DNA of 64,000 nt from CAMPJM01 sp964440915 (GCA_964440915.1 CAYTTV010000010.1:1-64000), one strand, 5' to 3'. Positions 18,083 to 27,314 are shown, numbered from the stretch's first letter. Notes: generated by a model not told the origin, from the sequence alone. Numbers and translations are program-made.

Positions 18083-19252
18083 TCAGTTGGGAATTAATCC
18101 TACTCCATCCTCTATTGCAACCTGGTAGGTAACCAAATCTATATTAAAACGTGCTTTGTAGGATTGTTTCATTTCGGCTTCAAACTGTTCAATGTGCCGT
18201 ACCTCGACCAAATTAATCGTGCAGCCTCCAAACCCTCCTCCCATCATTCTTGCTCCCAAAACATAAGGCTTATCCTCGGTCTGCTCGACCAAGAAGTCTA
18301 ACTCTGGACAACTTACAGCATATCGCTTCGACAACCCTTCATGTGAGGCATACATCTTCCTCCCGAATGCTTCTAAATCACCTGAAGAAAGATCTCGACA
18401 GCCTTCCAACACCCTAATATTTTCAAGTACTACATACTGGCACCGATCAAATACGATTGGATCCATCTCCTTCCTATGCTTTTCCAACATAGCAATATTC
18501 ACATCACGCAGACTTTTTACATCAGGATAGTAGTTGGACAGCAAAGCAACACCTTCTTCGCACTCTAGCCGTCTGGTATTATACTCGCTGCTGGCCAGAG
18601 AATGTTTCACCTGCGTATCACAAAGCACGATTTGATATTTATCCATAGGAAATGGAAAATATTCATACTCTAACGTTTGGCAATCCAATCGAATTACATG
18701 CTCCTTGGCTCCCATTAAGCTGGCAAACTGGTCCATTATGCCGCACTGCACCCCAGCAAACTCATGTTCAGCTTTCTGAGCCATGTGCGCCAATTCCTCT
18801 TTCGGCAAGTGAAGGCCGAGCAGCTCGTTGATCGCATAAGCCAAGCCACATTCTACTGCAGCAGATGACGACAAGCCTGCTCCCAAAGGGATATTTCCAC
18901 CAAAGGCTATCTGTAGCGGAGGTACGGAATATCCCTTCTTCTGAAATTGGGCGATGACCCCAATAAGATAATTGGCCCACTTTTTTCCTTCATTGACCTG
19001 TAGTTGGTGGCCTTCAAAATCAAACTCATCATCAATATCTGAAGCATAAAACTGAAAAGAAGATGTTTCCGACTTAGCCACAGCAAAAACTATTGCTTTG
19101 TCGATGGCTGCAGGTAAAACAAATCCATTATTATAATCTGTGTGTTCACCTATCAAATTGATCCTTCCTGGTGCTCGCACAACCAATTGGGGGCTTTTTC
19201 CAAATTTGGTTCCAAATACTTCTGCTAATTTTTGATTGTTCAAATACTTCAT
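18083..19252 (-). CDS. galK: Galactokinase
   Basis: Phosphorylates alpha-D-galactose to galactose-1-phosphate. A 389-residue GHMP kinase with all three signatures: RINLIGEHTDYNNGFVLP near residues 29-46, the ATP-binding PLGAGLSSSAAVECG near 121-135 and the C-terminal GARMMGGGFGGC. It is the first gene of the galKT operon and faces a LacI-type regulator across a 306-base intergenic region holding a perfect palindrome. Confidence 0.97.
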   Translation of the reverse strand: MKYLNNQKLAEVFGTKFGKSPQLVVRAPGRINLIGEHTDYNNGFVLPAAIDKAIVFAVAKSETSSFQFYASDIDDEFDFEGHQLQVNEGKKWANYLIGVIAQFQKKGYSVPPLQIAFGGNIPLGAGLSSSAAVECGLAYAINELLGLHLPKEELAHMAQKAEHEFAGVQCGIMDQFASLMGAKEHVIRLDCQTLEYEYFPFPMDKYQIVLCDTQVKHSLASSEYNTRRLECEEGVALLSNYYPDVKSLRDVNIAMLEKHRKEMDPIVFDRCQYVVLENIRVLEGCRDLSSGDLEAFGRKMYASHEGLSKRYAVSCPELDFLVEQTEDKPYVLGARMMGGGFGGCTINLVEVRHIEQFEAEMKQSYKARFNIDLVTYQVAIEDGVGLIPN

Positions 19253-19395
19253 TCCTTTTATTAATTACACAAAATGCTATTTATGTCCTTGACCTATAGG
19301 ATGCACATAATGCTGTGTGCTTATGTTAGACTGGTGAGTAATATAGGACGGTTTGAGGTATTTTTATACTTTTCAAATGCCAAAATGCAAGAAAA

Positions 19396-19409
19396 CGTTG
19401 CCGGCAACG
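19396..19409. promoter_or_regulatory. Candidate operator of the gal regulator
   Basis: CGTTGCCGGCAACG is a perfect 14-bp palindrome with a central CG, matching the general form of LacI/GalR-family operators. It sits in the 19253-19558 divergent spacer between galK and the regulator gene. A -7-like TACTTTTC at 19367-19374 on the plus strand would place it just downstream of the regulator's start site. Nothing else of note was seen in this spacer. Confidence 0.6.
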
Positions 19410-19558
19410 ATTGTCCTTTCAGAAACTCGGCAGCACTTCCGTTTTTTAAAGGTATAACCTATATTGCATACGGTCAAACCTACTGGCCAAGCCATATTCC
19501 AAGATGGATAGTCATTGGAACCTTCATTGTTGGAAAGAGATACCTAACCCCTAGTTGC

Positions 19559-20581
19559 ATGAACAAAAGAGAATCAACCATAAGAGATATTGCTATAAAG
19601 CTTGACATTTCAGTCTCAACGGTCTCGAGAGCACTTAGAAATATGCCTGAGGTGAATGAAAAAACGCGTAAAAAAGTATTGGCTATGGCCGAGCAACTCA
19701 GCTACGAGCCCAACCGTGTGGCCCAAAGCCTTAGGATAAGAAGAACCAATACTATCGGCGTGATCGTACCGGAAGTAGAAATGCACTTTTTCTCTTCTAT
19801 CATTAGCGGCATTCAGGAGACTGCTAACAGACTTGGCTTTAATGTTATGTTTTGCCAATCAAACGAATCCTACGAAACGGAATTGGCCAATATTCAAGCT
19901 TTGATTTCTAGCAGGGTAGATGGGCTACTTATTTCTTTATCAAGGGAGACTAATAACCCAGATCATATCAATCACTTACTCAAAAAAAACACCCCTTTGG
20001 TTTTGTTCGACAGGGTGTTTGATGATATAAATACTTCAAAAGTAATCGTGGATGATTACGAAGGGGCTTTTCATGCGGTCAGCTATATCATTAAAACAGG
20101 TTGTATCAATATTGCCTATTTAGGAGGTCCAAGCGACATGTCTATTAGCAACTATCGGCTAAAAGGCTACCTTGATGCACTAAAGCAGGGCAAAACTTCA
20201 CAAGCACCTTTAGTCATTCATTGCGAAAATTTAGAAGATGGGGCAGCCAAAGGGGCAAAGAAACTTTTGGCACTAGATAACCCACCCGATGCAATCTTTT
20301 GTTTTAACGATCCTGTGGCTATAAAAGCCATGCAGGTAATCAAAGAAAAAGGCCTTAATATACCTGATCAGGTAGCCGTAGTGGGGTTTACTGACGACCC
20401 GGTCTCTTCCTTAATCACGCCTTCGCTCACTACAGTCATCCAGCCTTCATATGAAATGGGCAGAACAGCGGCACAACTTCTCATCACGCATATTACTTCC
20501 AAAGAAGATTTTGAGCCAGAGACAAAAGTCCTTAAAACTAAACTCGTTATCAGGGAGTCTACAAGAAAATCAAAACTATAA
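19559..20581 (+). CDS. LacI/GalR-family transcriptional regulator
   Basis: Probable repressor of galKT. The start is the ATG giving MNKRESTIRDIAIKLD, because the helix-turn-helix (IRDIAIKLDISVSTVSRALR) must be N-terminal; the reading frame stays open for 95 codons upstream but that part has no protein-like character. The 340-residue length is canonical: HTH residues 1-60, hinge with VAQSLRIRRTNTIGVIVPE, then a PBP-like effector domain ending TVIQPSYEMGRTAAQLLI. Divergent from galK across a perfect palindrome. Effector probably galactose or a derivative; inference from position. Confidence 0.9.
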   Translation: MNKRESTIRDIAIKLDISVSTVSRALRNMPEVNEKTRKKVLAMAEQLSYEPNRVAQSLRIRRTNTIGVIVPEVEMHFFSSIISGIQETANRLGFNVMFCQSNESYETELANIQALISSRVDGLLISLSRETNNPDHINHLLKKNTPLVLFDRVFDDINTSKVIVDDYEGAFHAVSYIIKTGCINIAYLGGPSDMSISNYRLKGYLDALKQGKTSQAPLVIHCENLEDGAAKGAKKLLALDNPPDAIFCFNDPVAIKAMQVIKEKGLNIPDQVAVVGFTDDPVSSLITPSLTTVIQPSYEMGRTAAQLLITHITSKEDFEPETKVLKTKLVIRESTRKSKL

Positions 20582-20594
20582 GGGGATAATTGAA

Positions 20595-20635
20595 TAAAGT
20601 TTGGAACAATGATCCTTGATCCATTCCAAACTTTA
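20595..20635. terminator. Hairpin between convergent genes
   Basis: A 12-bp perfect inverted repeat (20595-20606 with 20624-20635), TAAAGTTTGGAA and its complement, follows the regulator stop by 13 bases. It resembles the 16937-16978 terminator in sequence and probably ends the regulator transcript; the TonB receptor gene ends 87 bases further on from the other strand. Confidence 0.6.
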
Positions 20636-20721
20636 CTCTAGTGTGCTTTAGTGTCTGCTTCTGGCATTTAATATAATACGCCCGATTAGACTGATAATTA
20701 ATTATCTGTATTTATCTCTTA

Positions 20722-23151
20722 TTAAAAACCACCCATTTCTTCCATTTCTCCACCATCAAATCCTTGTCCTCTTTCTCTTTGCATATTTTTTCTTTGGTTG
20801 AGTCTATAAGAGAATGTAAGTCTAAACTGCCTGGATCGCCATTGAGACTCAGAGTCTTCATAAAATCCATCTGCAAATGTTTCGGATCGCCACTTCCTTG
20901 AGTTAAGCACATCACTCACACTAAAAGACAATGTCCCTCTGCCTTGCAATATATCTTTGCTCAAAGCCATATCAATGGAAGTGAACGACTTACTCCTACC
21001 TTGTGGTCTTTCTTCAGGTGCCCTATAAAACAAATTGGCTTGATAGTTCACCGATTTCCAAAGTGTGATCCTCGAGTTCAAACGCCCGCTAAAAGTGTAA
21101 GAATCGCTTTTTAATGGCCCATCAAAACCCATCCCTTCGGTAATAGCCCTATAGAAATTACCATTAAGGCTAAGTTTCCACCATTGTGCCAAATCTTTTG
21201 AAACATTGGCTTCCACGCCATAGGCATCCATGATGCCAAAATTCACAGGGCTGGTAAAGACGGTATCGCCTTCAGTGCGCCTGAGCCATTGTACAATTCC
21301 TTCCGTGTGTCTATAATAAGCACCTGCATACAATGAAGATTTAGCCCAGTTTTTCAAATATCCAATTTCAAAAGAGTTTGTATAATCGGGATCAAGATTA
21401 GGATTCCCCGTACGGATACTTAAAACATCACCCAAGGAATAGGATGGGACAAGGTTCCAAAATCGAGGTCTATTTAAACGTCTACTATAACTTGCCTGAA
21501 TGGAGTTTTCATTTTTAAGCTCATAGGTCAAATGAGCACTCGGAAACAGATCAAAATATGAACGCTCATTTATATCATTTGTCACTCTTAGTTCTGTCGT
21601 TACATCACTTAGCTCTGCCCTAGCGCCTACTTGGTAAGAAAACTTGTTAATTTTATTGCCTAAAATAGCATATACAGAATGGATATTTTCATTGTAAACA
21701 AAGTGATTAGAAAAATTGGGCAAAGACTCCCAGTTTCCTCCTACATTCTCACTTGCATCGTATTCCGTATTTATTTCCCTAAAAGTACTTTTATAACCCA
21801 CCTCAAATTGTCCGTCGGTTCCAAATGGGTGTATGTAATCTGCTTGTAATAGAATATCGGTATTTTCTTCCTTATTCAAAGTACGTTGAAATGTACCAGG
21901 CACAAATTCGGCTCCGACATATTTACTTTCCACTATATCGGCATTCTCTGTCTCTTCTCCTTTCCTAAATTGAGCTGCTGCGGTTAGTTTCTGCCTTTCT
22001 CTATTAAAGGTTTTTGTGAAGTTCAGTTCAAAGTCCATATTAGAATCATCTTCCTTCTCCTCTTCAGAACGAAAGTTTCTTCTTGAACCGCCATTGTTTT
22101 TTTCTATATGGGTATAGCCGACATCCATGGTGCTGTTCTGGTCTGAGAATCTATAGAATCCTGAAGCTGTAAGACTGCTTTTATCACTTAGGCTGAAGTC
22201 TGCACCTAATCGGAAATTGTGTGACAACCCTCCTCTCAATCTATCCTGTGAAATGTATGTGAGAGTATCCTTTTCATAAACATCTCTATAGGTATTGCCA
22301 GATCCAGGACTATTCCTATAATTAAAGCCATAGCTTGAAAAGATATTTACCCATTTCCGCCTAACGTTCACATTGGCCGAAACACCGTAGTCGTCAGGAT
22401 GCCCCAAGTTGACAGTAAATGAACCATTCAGCCCATTCCTCCTGTCTTTTTTCAGAATGATATTAATAATACCGGCCATCCCTTCAGCCTCATAGCGAGC
22501 AGATGGGTTTGTAATCACTTCAATTCGTTCTATAAGATCGCCTTGTAGCATGCGAAGGGCATCAGGACTGCTCAGGCCAACCAGGCCAGAAGGCTTGCCA
22601 TCCACCAAGATACGCACGTTCGAGCTTCCTCGTAAACTTACGTTTCCTTCTACATCAACTTCAACTGAAGGTACATTATCCAAGATTTCGGCAGCATTTC
22701 TTCCTATGTTGGTGATATCGCTCGCCACATTGAATACGCGTTTGTCGAGACTCAATTCCATTTGCTCTCTTTCTCCAGCCACTATCACTTCCGATAACGT
22801 CTCTGCATCTTCTGACAATAGAATATCACCTAGATCTACGGAAGCATTGTTTCTATTGACCGTAATGTTGGGAATAATCTTGCTGGCATATGACACAAAC
22901 TGCACTTGCGCCCAGAAGTTGCCAGCAGGAACGGTGATTTCAAACCTACCTGTCTCATCTGATATGTTGCCAGTGACAAGTGATGAATCGGCCTGATCAT
23001 GTAGGCTTACGGTTGTATAGGAAAGGGGTGCACCGGATCTCGCATCCAAGACACGTCCCTTTATCAAAAAGTTTTCCCCTCTTTGCCCATAAATATTTTG
23101 GGATAATAATAAAAGAGCCAACAAGACAGACAAAGAATATAGATTTTTCAT
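20722..23151 (-). CDS. TonB-dependent receptor, outer-membrane beta-barrel family
   Basis: Predicted outer-membrane transporter of 809 residues. Order: signal peptide (1-22), a carboxypeptidase-regulatory-like beta-sandwich (about 28-105: GRVLDARSGAPLSYTTVSL), a plug region (about 120-220: NIGRNAAEILDNVPSVEVD, LRGSSNVRILVDGKPSG) and a long barrel. It belongs to the OMP_b-brl_3-like group often lacking an SusD partner, and none is adjacent. The Gly/Met/Glu-rich C-terminal tail (FDGGEMEEMGGF) is unusual, since TonB barrels normally end in an aromatic strand; here the last strand is probably FRLTFSYRL, about 25 residues before the end. Substrate unknown; the gal genes nearby are on the other side of a terminator. 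Confidence 0.88.
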   Translation of the reverse strand: MKNLYSLSVLLALLLLSQNIYGQRGENFLIKGRVLDARSGAPLSYTTVSLHDQADSSLVTGNISDETGRFEITVPAGNFWAQVQFVSYASKIIPNITVNRNNASVDLGDILLSEDAETLSEVIVAGEREQMELSLDKRVFNVASDITNIGRNAAEILDNVPSVEVDVEGNVSLRGSSNVRILVDGKPSGLVGLSSPDALRMLQGDLIERIEVITNPSARYEAEGMAGIINIILKKDRRNGLNGSFTVNLGHPDDYGVSANVNVRRKWVNIFSSYGFNYRNSPGSGNTYRDVYEKDTLTYISQDRLRGGLSHNFRLGADFSLSDKSSLTASGFYRFSDQNSTMDVGYTHIEKNNGGSRRNFRSEEEKEDDSNMDFELNFTKTFNRERQKLTAAAQFRKGEETENADIVESKYVGAEFVPGTFQRTLNKEENTDILLQADYIHPFGTDGQFEVGYKSTFREINTEYDASENVGGNWESLPNFSNHFVYNENIHSVYAILGNKINKFSYQVGARAELSDVTTELRVTNDINERSYFDLFPSAHLTYELKNENSIQASYSRRLNRPRFWNLVPSYSLGDVLSIRTGNPNLDPDYTNSFEIGYLKNWAKSSLYAGAYYRHTEGIVQWLRRTEGDTVFTSPVNFGIMDAYGVEANVSKDLAQWWKLSLNGNFYRAITEGMGFDGPLKSDSYTFSGRLNSRITLWKSVNYQANLFYRAPEERPQGRSKSFTSIDMALSKDILQGRGTLSFSVSDVLNSRKWRSETFADGFYEDSESQWRSRQFRLTFSYRLNQRKNMQRERGQGFDGGEMEEMGGF

Positions 23152-23336
23152 GGGAATTAACTATTTTAAAAATCAATTTATTATACTTGCTTAATGCACA
23201 GTATTCTCATATGCATACTATATACGAGCGATGGTTGCAAAGGAAGTGCTTTTAAAATAATTTTTTGAAGGTTTTAGACAACCTGATGAATTGAAACGAT
23301 AATCAAGGAAAACAATCGATTAAAAAGAAATCAAGC

Positions 23337-23831
23337 ATGGTCTTATTTAGACNNNNNNNNNNNNNNNNNNNNNNNNNNNNNNNNNNNNNNNNNNNNNNNN
23401 NNNNNNNNNNNNNNNNNNNNNNNNNNNNNNNNNNNNNNNNNNNNNNNNNNNNCCTTTGTTGCTTGTTTGTGTTGCCTTTGCATAAAAGCCAATCACCCTA
23501 TACCCAAACGGGCAAGGCGTCTTACTACTCTGGCGCATTGGAGGGAAAACCAACAGCAAGCGGCGAACTTTACACTGGCAAAAACTATACTGCAGCGCAT
23601 AAGTCTTTACCTTTTGGCACTATTGTTCATGTAACCAACCTTCACAATGGCAAAGAGGTAACCGTGAGAATCAACGATAGAGGCCCCTTTTCACGAAATA
23701 GGATCATTGATTTATCTTACGAAGCTGCAAAGACCCTTGAGATGACAAAAAAAGGGGTAGTAAAAGTCGTGATGGTTGTGGTAGCGCCAGCACCAGGTTA
23801 TACAGTGGCAGATTCAGTGACGGTAGAATAA
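23337..23831 (+). CDS. rlpA: RlpA-like septal ring lytic transglycosylase (interrupted by gap)
   Basis: Double-psi beta-barrel protein of the RlpA family, which cleaves peptidoglycan strands lacking stem peptides. The visible C-terminal part runs TGKASYYSGALEGKPTASGE, YTAAHKSLPFGTIVHVTNL, VRINDRGPFSRNRIIDLSY, the complete RlpA domain including the conserved Asp of NDRGPF. The N-terminus is broken by the 100-N gap at 23353-23452; the ATG at 23337 is in an open frame only if the gap length is right, so start and length are uncertain. Confidence 0.8.
   Translation: MVLFRXXXXXXXXXXXXXXXXXXXXXXXXXXXXXXXXXXLCCLFVLPLHKSQSPYTQTGKASYYSGALEGKPTASGELYTGKNYTAAHKSLPFGTIVHVTNLHNGKEVTVRINDRGPFSRNRIIDLSYEAAKTLEMTKKGVVKVVMVVVAPAPGYTVADSVTVE
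23353..23452. other. Scaffold gap (100 N)
   Basis: One hundred undefined bases, a conventional placeholder length. It removes the signal-peptide region of the rlpA-like gene. The flanks share no overlapping sequence, unlike the gap at 55011. The 23152-23336 stretch before it, behind the TonB receptor start, holds nothing I recognise. Confidence 0.99.
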
Positions 23832-23956
23832 AAGCGGCAATAAAATGACAGCCTCATCGAGGTTATAGGACCAAAGAAAGAAGAAAAACCTAGAGAAGTG
23901 CTCCCGCTATTCTGTTTTTCATGTTATTTCCCTAAGATTGTGAAAACAACTACCGT

Positions 23957-24358
23957 ATGTATATGAAGGACTTTAAGAAGTATTATATAATTCCTGCCAA
24001 TCCAGAAAAAGTATACCTTGCTTTGACTAACGAAGCAACGATACATCTTTGGACCGGCGATAAAACAGAGATGGTAGCTGAACCGGGAACAGAATTCTCC
24101 ATGTGGGACGGAAGTATTGTAGGAAAAAACCTTGAATTCGAACCGGGAAAGAAGATAATTCAACAATGGTACTTTGGCGATCAAGAAGAAGCTTCCATCG
24201 TAACAATCAAGCTGCATCCTGACAAAAAAGGAACATCCGTAGAACTTCGGCACACGAATATCCCTGACGAAGCGTACGAAGACATTATAGAAGGCTGGAA
24301 CATAAATTATTTTGGGGACCTCATCTCATTTTATGAAGGCGAAGATTTATTAAATTAG
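23957..24358 (+). CDS. SRPBCC-domain protein (AHSA1-like)
   Basis: A 133-residue single-domain protein of the START/Bet v1-like superfamily, close to the AHSA1 (activator of Hsp90 ATPase) branch. Supporting segments are IIPANPEKVYLALTNEATIH at the start, then MWDGSIVGKNLEFEPGKKI, IIQQWYFG and WNINYFGDLISFYE at the end. Such proteins bind hydrophobic ligands; no specific function can be assigned. An ATG two codons in is an alternative start. It stands alone between rlpA and the small-RNA candidate. Confidence 0.8.
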   Translation: MYMKDFKKYYIIPANPEKVYLALTNEATIHLWTGDKTEMVAEPGTEFSMWDGSIVGKNLEFEPGKKIIQQWYFGDQEEASIVTIKLHPDKKGTSVELRHTNIPDEAYEDIIEGWNINYFGDLISFYEGEDLLN

Positions 24359-24544
24359 TCCATGTGCTTCGTCAAGGCTCCTCCTAATGATGCATTGAAA
24401 TTAGAGACACATGATAGAGAATAAGTGCTTCAAATATCAAATTAAAAATTTACGCCCCTTCCACCTTCTAAGTTTTACATAATTTTCAATTATAAGAACA
24501 ATTAATTGCTAAAATAATAAAAAACAAAACAACAATTTAAACAT

Positions 24545-24575
24545 TTTGGTATTCGCAATCTTTTTTATACTTTTG
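24545..24575 (+). promoter_or_regulatory. Consensus Bacteroidota promoter
   Basis: TTTG at 24545-24548, a 19-base spacer, then TACTTTTG at 24568-24575: an exact match to TTTG-N19-TAnnTTTG. Transcription should begin near 24582. The only structured sequence downstream before a terminator is the tRNA-like candidate; the next gene starts almost 380 bases later. Confidence 0.65.
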
Positions 24576-24581
24576 TAAAGA

Positions 24582-24744
24582 TATAGTTGTGCAAATCATA
24601 TCCGTAGGTTATCGGACATGGAACAGCGAAATCGATTTTGATTGGCTTAAAGTTTCTTTGGAAGGTTCGACTCCTTCTCCTACAGCGAATTGTTTCAGTA
24701 ATGAGTAGTGAAAGGCCTTATGCGTTGCGTAAGGTTTTTTCTTT
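24582..24744 (+). ncRNA. Candidate small RNA with tRNA-like 3' domain
   Basis: Between a consensus promoter and an intrinsic terminator lies a roughly 160-base unit without a convincing reading frame. It contains a textbook T-arm at 24661-24677 (5-bp stem GAAGG/CCTTC around TTCGACT), followed by CCTAC at 24679-24683 that can pair with GTAGG at 24604-24608 as an acceptor-like stem. I could not fit a functional D-arm or an anticodon loop with T33, and the outer acceptor pairs do not match, so it is not a normal tRNA. It may be a tRNA relic or a tRNA-mimicking regulatory RNA. The boundaries are inferred. Confidence 0.45.
24716..24744 (+). terminator. Intrinsic terminator of the small-RNA candidate
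   Basis: An 8-bp stem (24716-24723 with 24727-24734, one T-G wobble) with a GTT loop is followed by TTTTTTCTTT. A strong rho-independent terminator by appearance. Confidence 0.75.
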
Positions 24745-24958
24745 GGGGCGGACCACATATACTACTTGCCCGAACAAAAAGTGTAGTCGAAACGGATCAC
24801 AAGTCACATTTTCCATCGCCCCAACTTTCCTGCACATTTTTTCTTGATTATTTTGAAAGTCAACATGATAGCTTTAAATTTCTGTTTTTAACAGGAGGCC
24901 TCTATAGGCAGCAAACTGTAATATTTTTTCACTTACGTTAGCTAAAGCAAAACTGCTG

Positions 24959-25339
24959 ATGACTTTAAAGAAGGTATTGATCATTGATGATGACGACTTG
25001 AGCATTTTTTTAATTGGGATGACTATCGAAGAAATAGCGTTTATAAAAAGCCACGATAGCGTAACCAGCGGTTGGGAAGCCTTAAACTATTTGAATGAAA
25101 AGGACACAGCCCCAGACTTGATTTTGGTTGACCTTAATATGCCCGAAATGGATGGCTATGAATTCATTCAGCGTTTTGAAGAAGATCACTGGAAAAAGAC
25201 CCCTAATACACAAGTGATTGTTGTGACCAGTTCTCAAAGGGACAGCGATAAGACAAAGTCGCTGTCTTATCAATCTGTAATTGGTTTCGTACACAAACCC
25301 ATTACAGAAGAAAAAATCAGAGGTGTTCTAGGGATTTAG
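24959..25339 (+). CDS. Stand-alone response regulator receiver protein
   Basis: CheY-like single receiver domain, 126 residues, with no output domain. Acidic pocket Asp10-Asp12 in LIIDDDD, phosphoacceptor Asp58 in LILVDLNMPEMDGYEF, conserved Thr90 in VVTSS and Lys113 in VHKPI are all present. The ATG directly precedes the first strand. It converges with the CHASE3 histidine kinase that ends 82 bases further on, a plausible partner through phosphotransfer, although no transfer domain is adjacent. Confidence 0.93.
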   Translation: MTLKKVLIIDDDDLSIFLIGMTIEEIAFIKSHDSVTSGWEALNYLNEKDTAPDLILVDLNMPEMDGYEFIQRFEEDHWKKTPNTQVIVVTSSQRDSDKTKSLSYQSVIGFVHKPITEEKIRGVLGI

Positions 25340-25421
25340 GATATTTAGGCCAGGTCTTTTTTCTCCATTAATCAGAAGCAACCCCAGGCAACAAACTGAA
25401 CTTTTAAAAAATGCTGGATGC

Positions 25422-27314
25422 TTACTCTTGCGAAGAATTGCTCAATTCGTATGGCTTAAGGTAGCACCTGAACGTTGTTCCCACGCCAGGTTTGCTCTCA
25501 AGCTCTATTCTTCCTCCGTTTTTTTCCATCATTGATTTAATGATATGAAGGCCAATCCCTTTCCCTTCTGCCTGGCTAGTAAATCTTTTGAAGGGCTTGA
25601 AGAGATTCTTCCCGTACCTTTCAAGGTCCATGCCAATACCTTTGTCACTAAAAGTAAGCACTACCATTCCCTCTTCTTTTTTGGATCGGATGACAAGAAC
25701 AGGAGGCTGCCCTTCTCTGTGATATTTGAGGGCATTCGTCACCATATTGGTCATAATGCTGGTCAAATATGATTCTAAATAAACAATGGAAGGACACAAT
25801 TCAAAAGAAGCATCAATTTTCGCATCTGTTGCTATAACCTTATAAGAATATTCTGCCAAAACTTGCTCGAGGATGTCCTGAAAATAAATGGTCTTAGCTG
25901 TAGAATTATCTGCCTCCTGCATCTCAATTATTTCTCCCAGCCCACTTATAGTATTGTCAAGCCTGTGCACTGCCTCCTCAAAACGGTCGAAGAGTTCTAA
26001 TTTTTTACTGATGTCTTTCGTCTTATGGATGAAGTTGAGCAAAGACTTCAAGTTGACTACTGGCGACCTGAGATCATGGGCGGCCGCATAAACAAACGTC
26101 TCCAATACTTCATTGCTATTTTTCAACTTGTTATTGATGACTTCCATACTTTTATAGGCTTCCTCTAGCTCCTTATTATTAGATTTCAGCACTTCTTCTG
26201 CCCTTTTCTGATCATCTATGTCGGATATGGTGCCAATAAGTTCTTGCATTGTACCATCATCAGACATAATGGGAACACCGTGTAGGAGGATATGGCGATA
26301 ATTACCTTCATTGCTCAATAATCTGGATTCCAATTTCAAGATGGCCTGCTTATTTTTAGTCTCTTTCCACTGCTTTTTTATTTTTTCCCGATCATCTGGA
26401 TGAACAGCATCCAACCAACCAAAGCCTTTATACTGCTCCCACTGCTGTCCTGTAAACTTGCCCCACAACGGCACCTTCTTTTCAATCTGGCCTTCTGCAT
26501 TGGAGGTCCACACAATAGATGTTGTTGCCGCAATTAACGATCGCTGTCTTTTTTCACTGATAGTCAAGGCCTTTGTCCTTTCCTTTACCCTTTCCTCCAG
26601 CTCGTTATTGATTTTTTGCAGATCCTTTTGCGCCGTTATAAGTTCTTTATTGGCATGCCGCAATGCGGCTTCCGCAGATTTCTTTTTCATGATTTCGTGA
26701 AGAATCCTTATCAATCCTACAATGAGCAAAATTGATGTAAGCGCAGAACCAATGACAACAGACATAAAAGTGTGCCTCGCATTCTCTTCTTCTGTTTTCA
26801 CCAATGTGGTAAGCTTGGCCTTTTCTTCATCCTTCATGGTTTGGATGGTAGTCCTTACTTTATCCATATACCTTTTCCCTGTGGTGCTCACGATATAACT
26901 TATAGCACTGTCAAATTCATTCCTTCTGATGAGGTCAATACTGAAATCCAACCGGGCCATCATGGCTGAAATATCCGGCACTAAACCCTCGTATCGTCGC
27001 ATCTGCACACTATCAATCATGAGTTCGCTTAGCGTCAGTACTTCTTCTTCTAAGTGAATGGAAGCAGAGTCGTAAGGAGACAAAAAAGCTTCATTTTTAG
27101 TGATAATAAAGCCCCTTTGGCCCGTTTCGGCATCTTTAATTAAAGACAGCACCACTTCTAGCTGGTTAATAACCCTTTGTGAATGCTGCACTTTTGTAGA
27201 AGATTGTATGAAAGCTTCGGTACTGGAAAAATAAAAATAACTGACTATAGCCAGCAACAATATAGCGGTGATAAAGGTGAGGACAATTTTATATGAAAGA
27301 GAAAAATTCATCAT
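25422..27314 (-). CDS. CHASE3-PAS sensor histidine kinase
   Basis: Membrane sensor kinase of 630 residues. Order: TM1 (about 9-30), an extracytoplasmic CHASE3 domain (about 38-180, with KDAETGQRGFIITKNE), TM2 (about 191-213), a coiled linker, a PAS domain (about 255-375, with VHPDDREKIKKQW and a PAC end GTISDIDDQKRAEE), a HisKA-type dimerisation region with phosphoacceptor His413 in AAAHDLRSPV, and a HATPase domain (TNMVTNALKYH, DKGIGMDLER, GKGIGLHIIKSMM). CHASE3 domains sense unknown extracellular cues. It lacks an attached receiver; the lone receiver at 24959 is the nearest candidate partner. Confidence 0.93.
   Translation of the reverse strand: MMNFSLSYKIVLTFITAILLLAIVSYFYFSSTEAFIQSSTKVQHSQRVINQLEVVLSLIKDAETGQRGFIITKNEAFLSPYDSASIHLEEEVLTLSELMIDSVQMRRYEGLVPDISAMMARLDFSIDLIRRNEFDSAISYIVSTTGKRYMDKVRTTIQTMKDEEKAKLTTLVKTEEENARHTFMSVVIGSALTSILLIVGLIRILHEIMKKKSAEAALRHANKELITAQKDLQKINNELEERVKERTKALTISEKRQRSLIAATTSIVWTSNAEGQIEKKVPLWGKFTGQQWEQYKGFGWLDAVHPDDREKIKKQWKETKNKQAILKLESRLLSNEGNYRHILLHGVPIMSDDGTMQELIGTISDIDDQKRAEEVLKSNNKELEEAYKSMEVINNKLKNSNEVLETFVYAAAHDLRSPVVNLKSLLNFIHKTKDISKKLELFDRFEEAVHRLDNTISGLGEIIEMQEADNSTAKTIYFQDILEQVLAEYSYKVIATDAKIDASFELCPSIVYLESYLTSIMTNMVTNALKYHREGQPPVLVIRSKKEEGMVVLTFSDKGIGMDLERYGKNLFKPFKRFTSQAEGKGIGLHIIKSMMEKNGGRIELESKPGVGTTFRCYLKPYELSNSSQE

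Noticed and set aside
19274..19558. 95-codon N-terminal extension of the gal regulator
   Set aside because: LacI proteins start with the helix-turn-helix; the extension contains the operator palindrome and reads as noncoding.
24603..24685. Functional tRNA gene
   Set aside because: Only the T-arm and part of the acceptor stem fit; the D-arm and anticodon loop do not, so I report it as tRNA-like only.
24638..24941. Two overlapping open frames in the small-RNA region
   Set aside because: They run through the tRNA-like arm and terminator hairpin, have random composition and no family resemblance.
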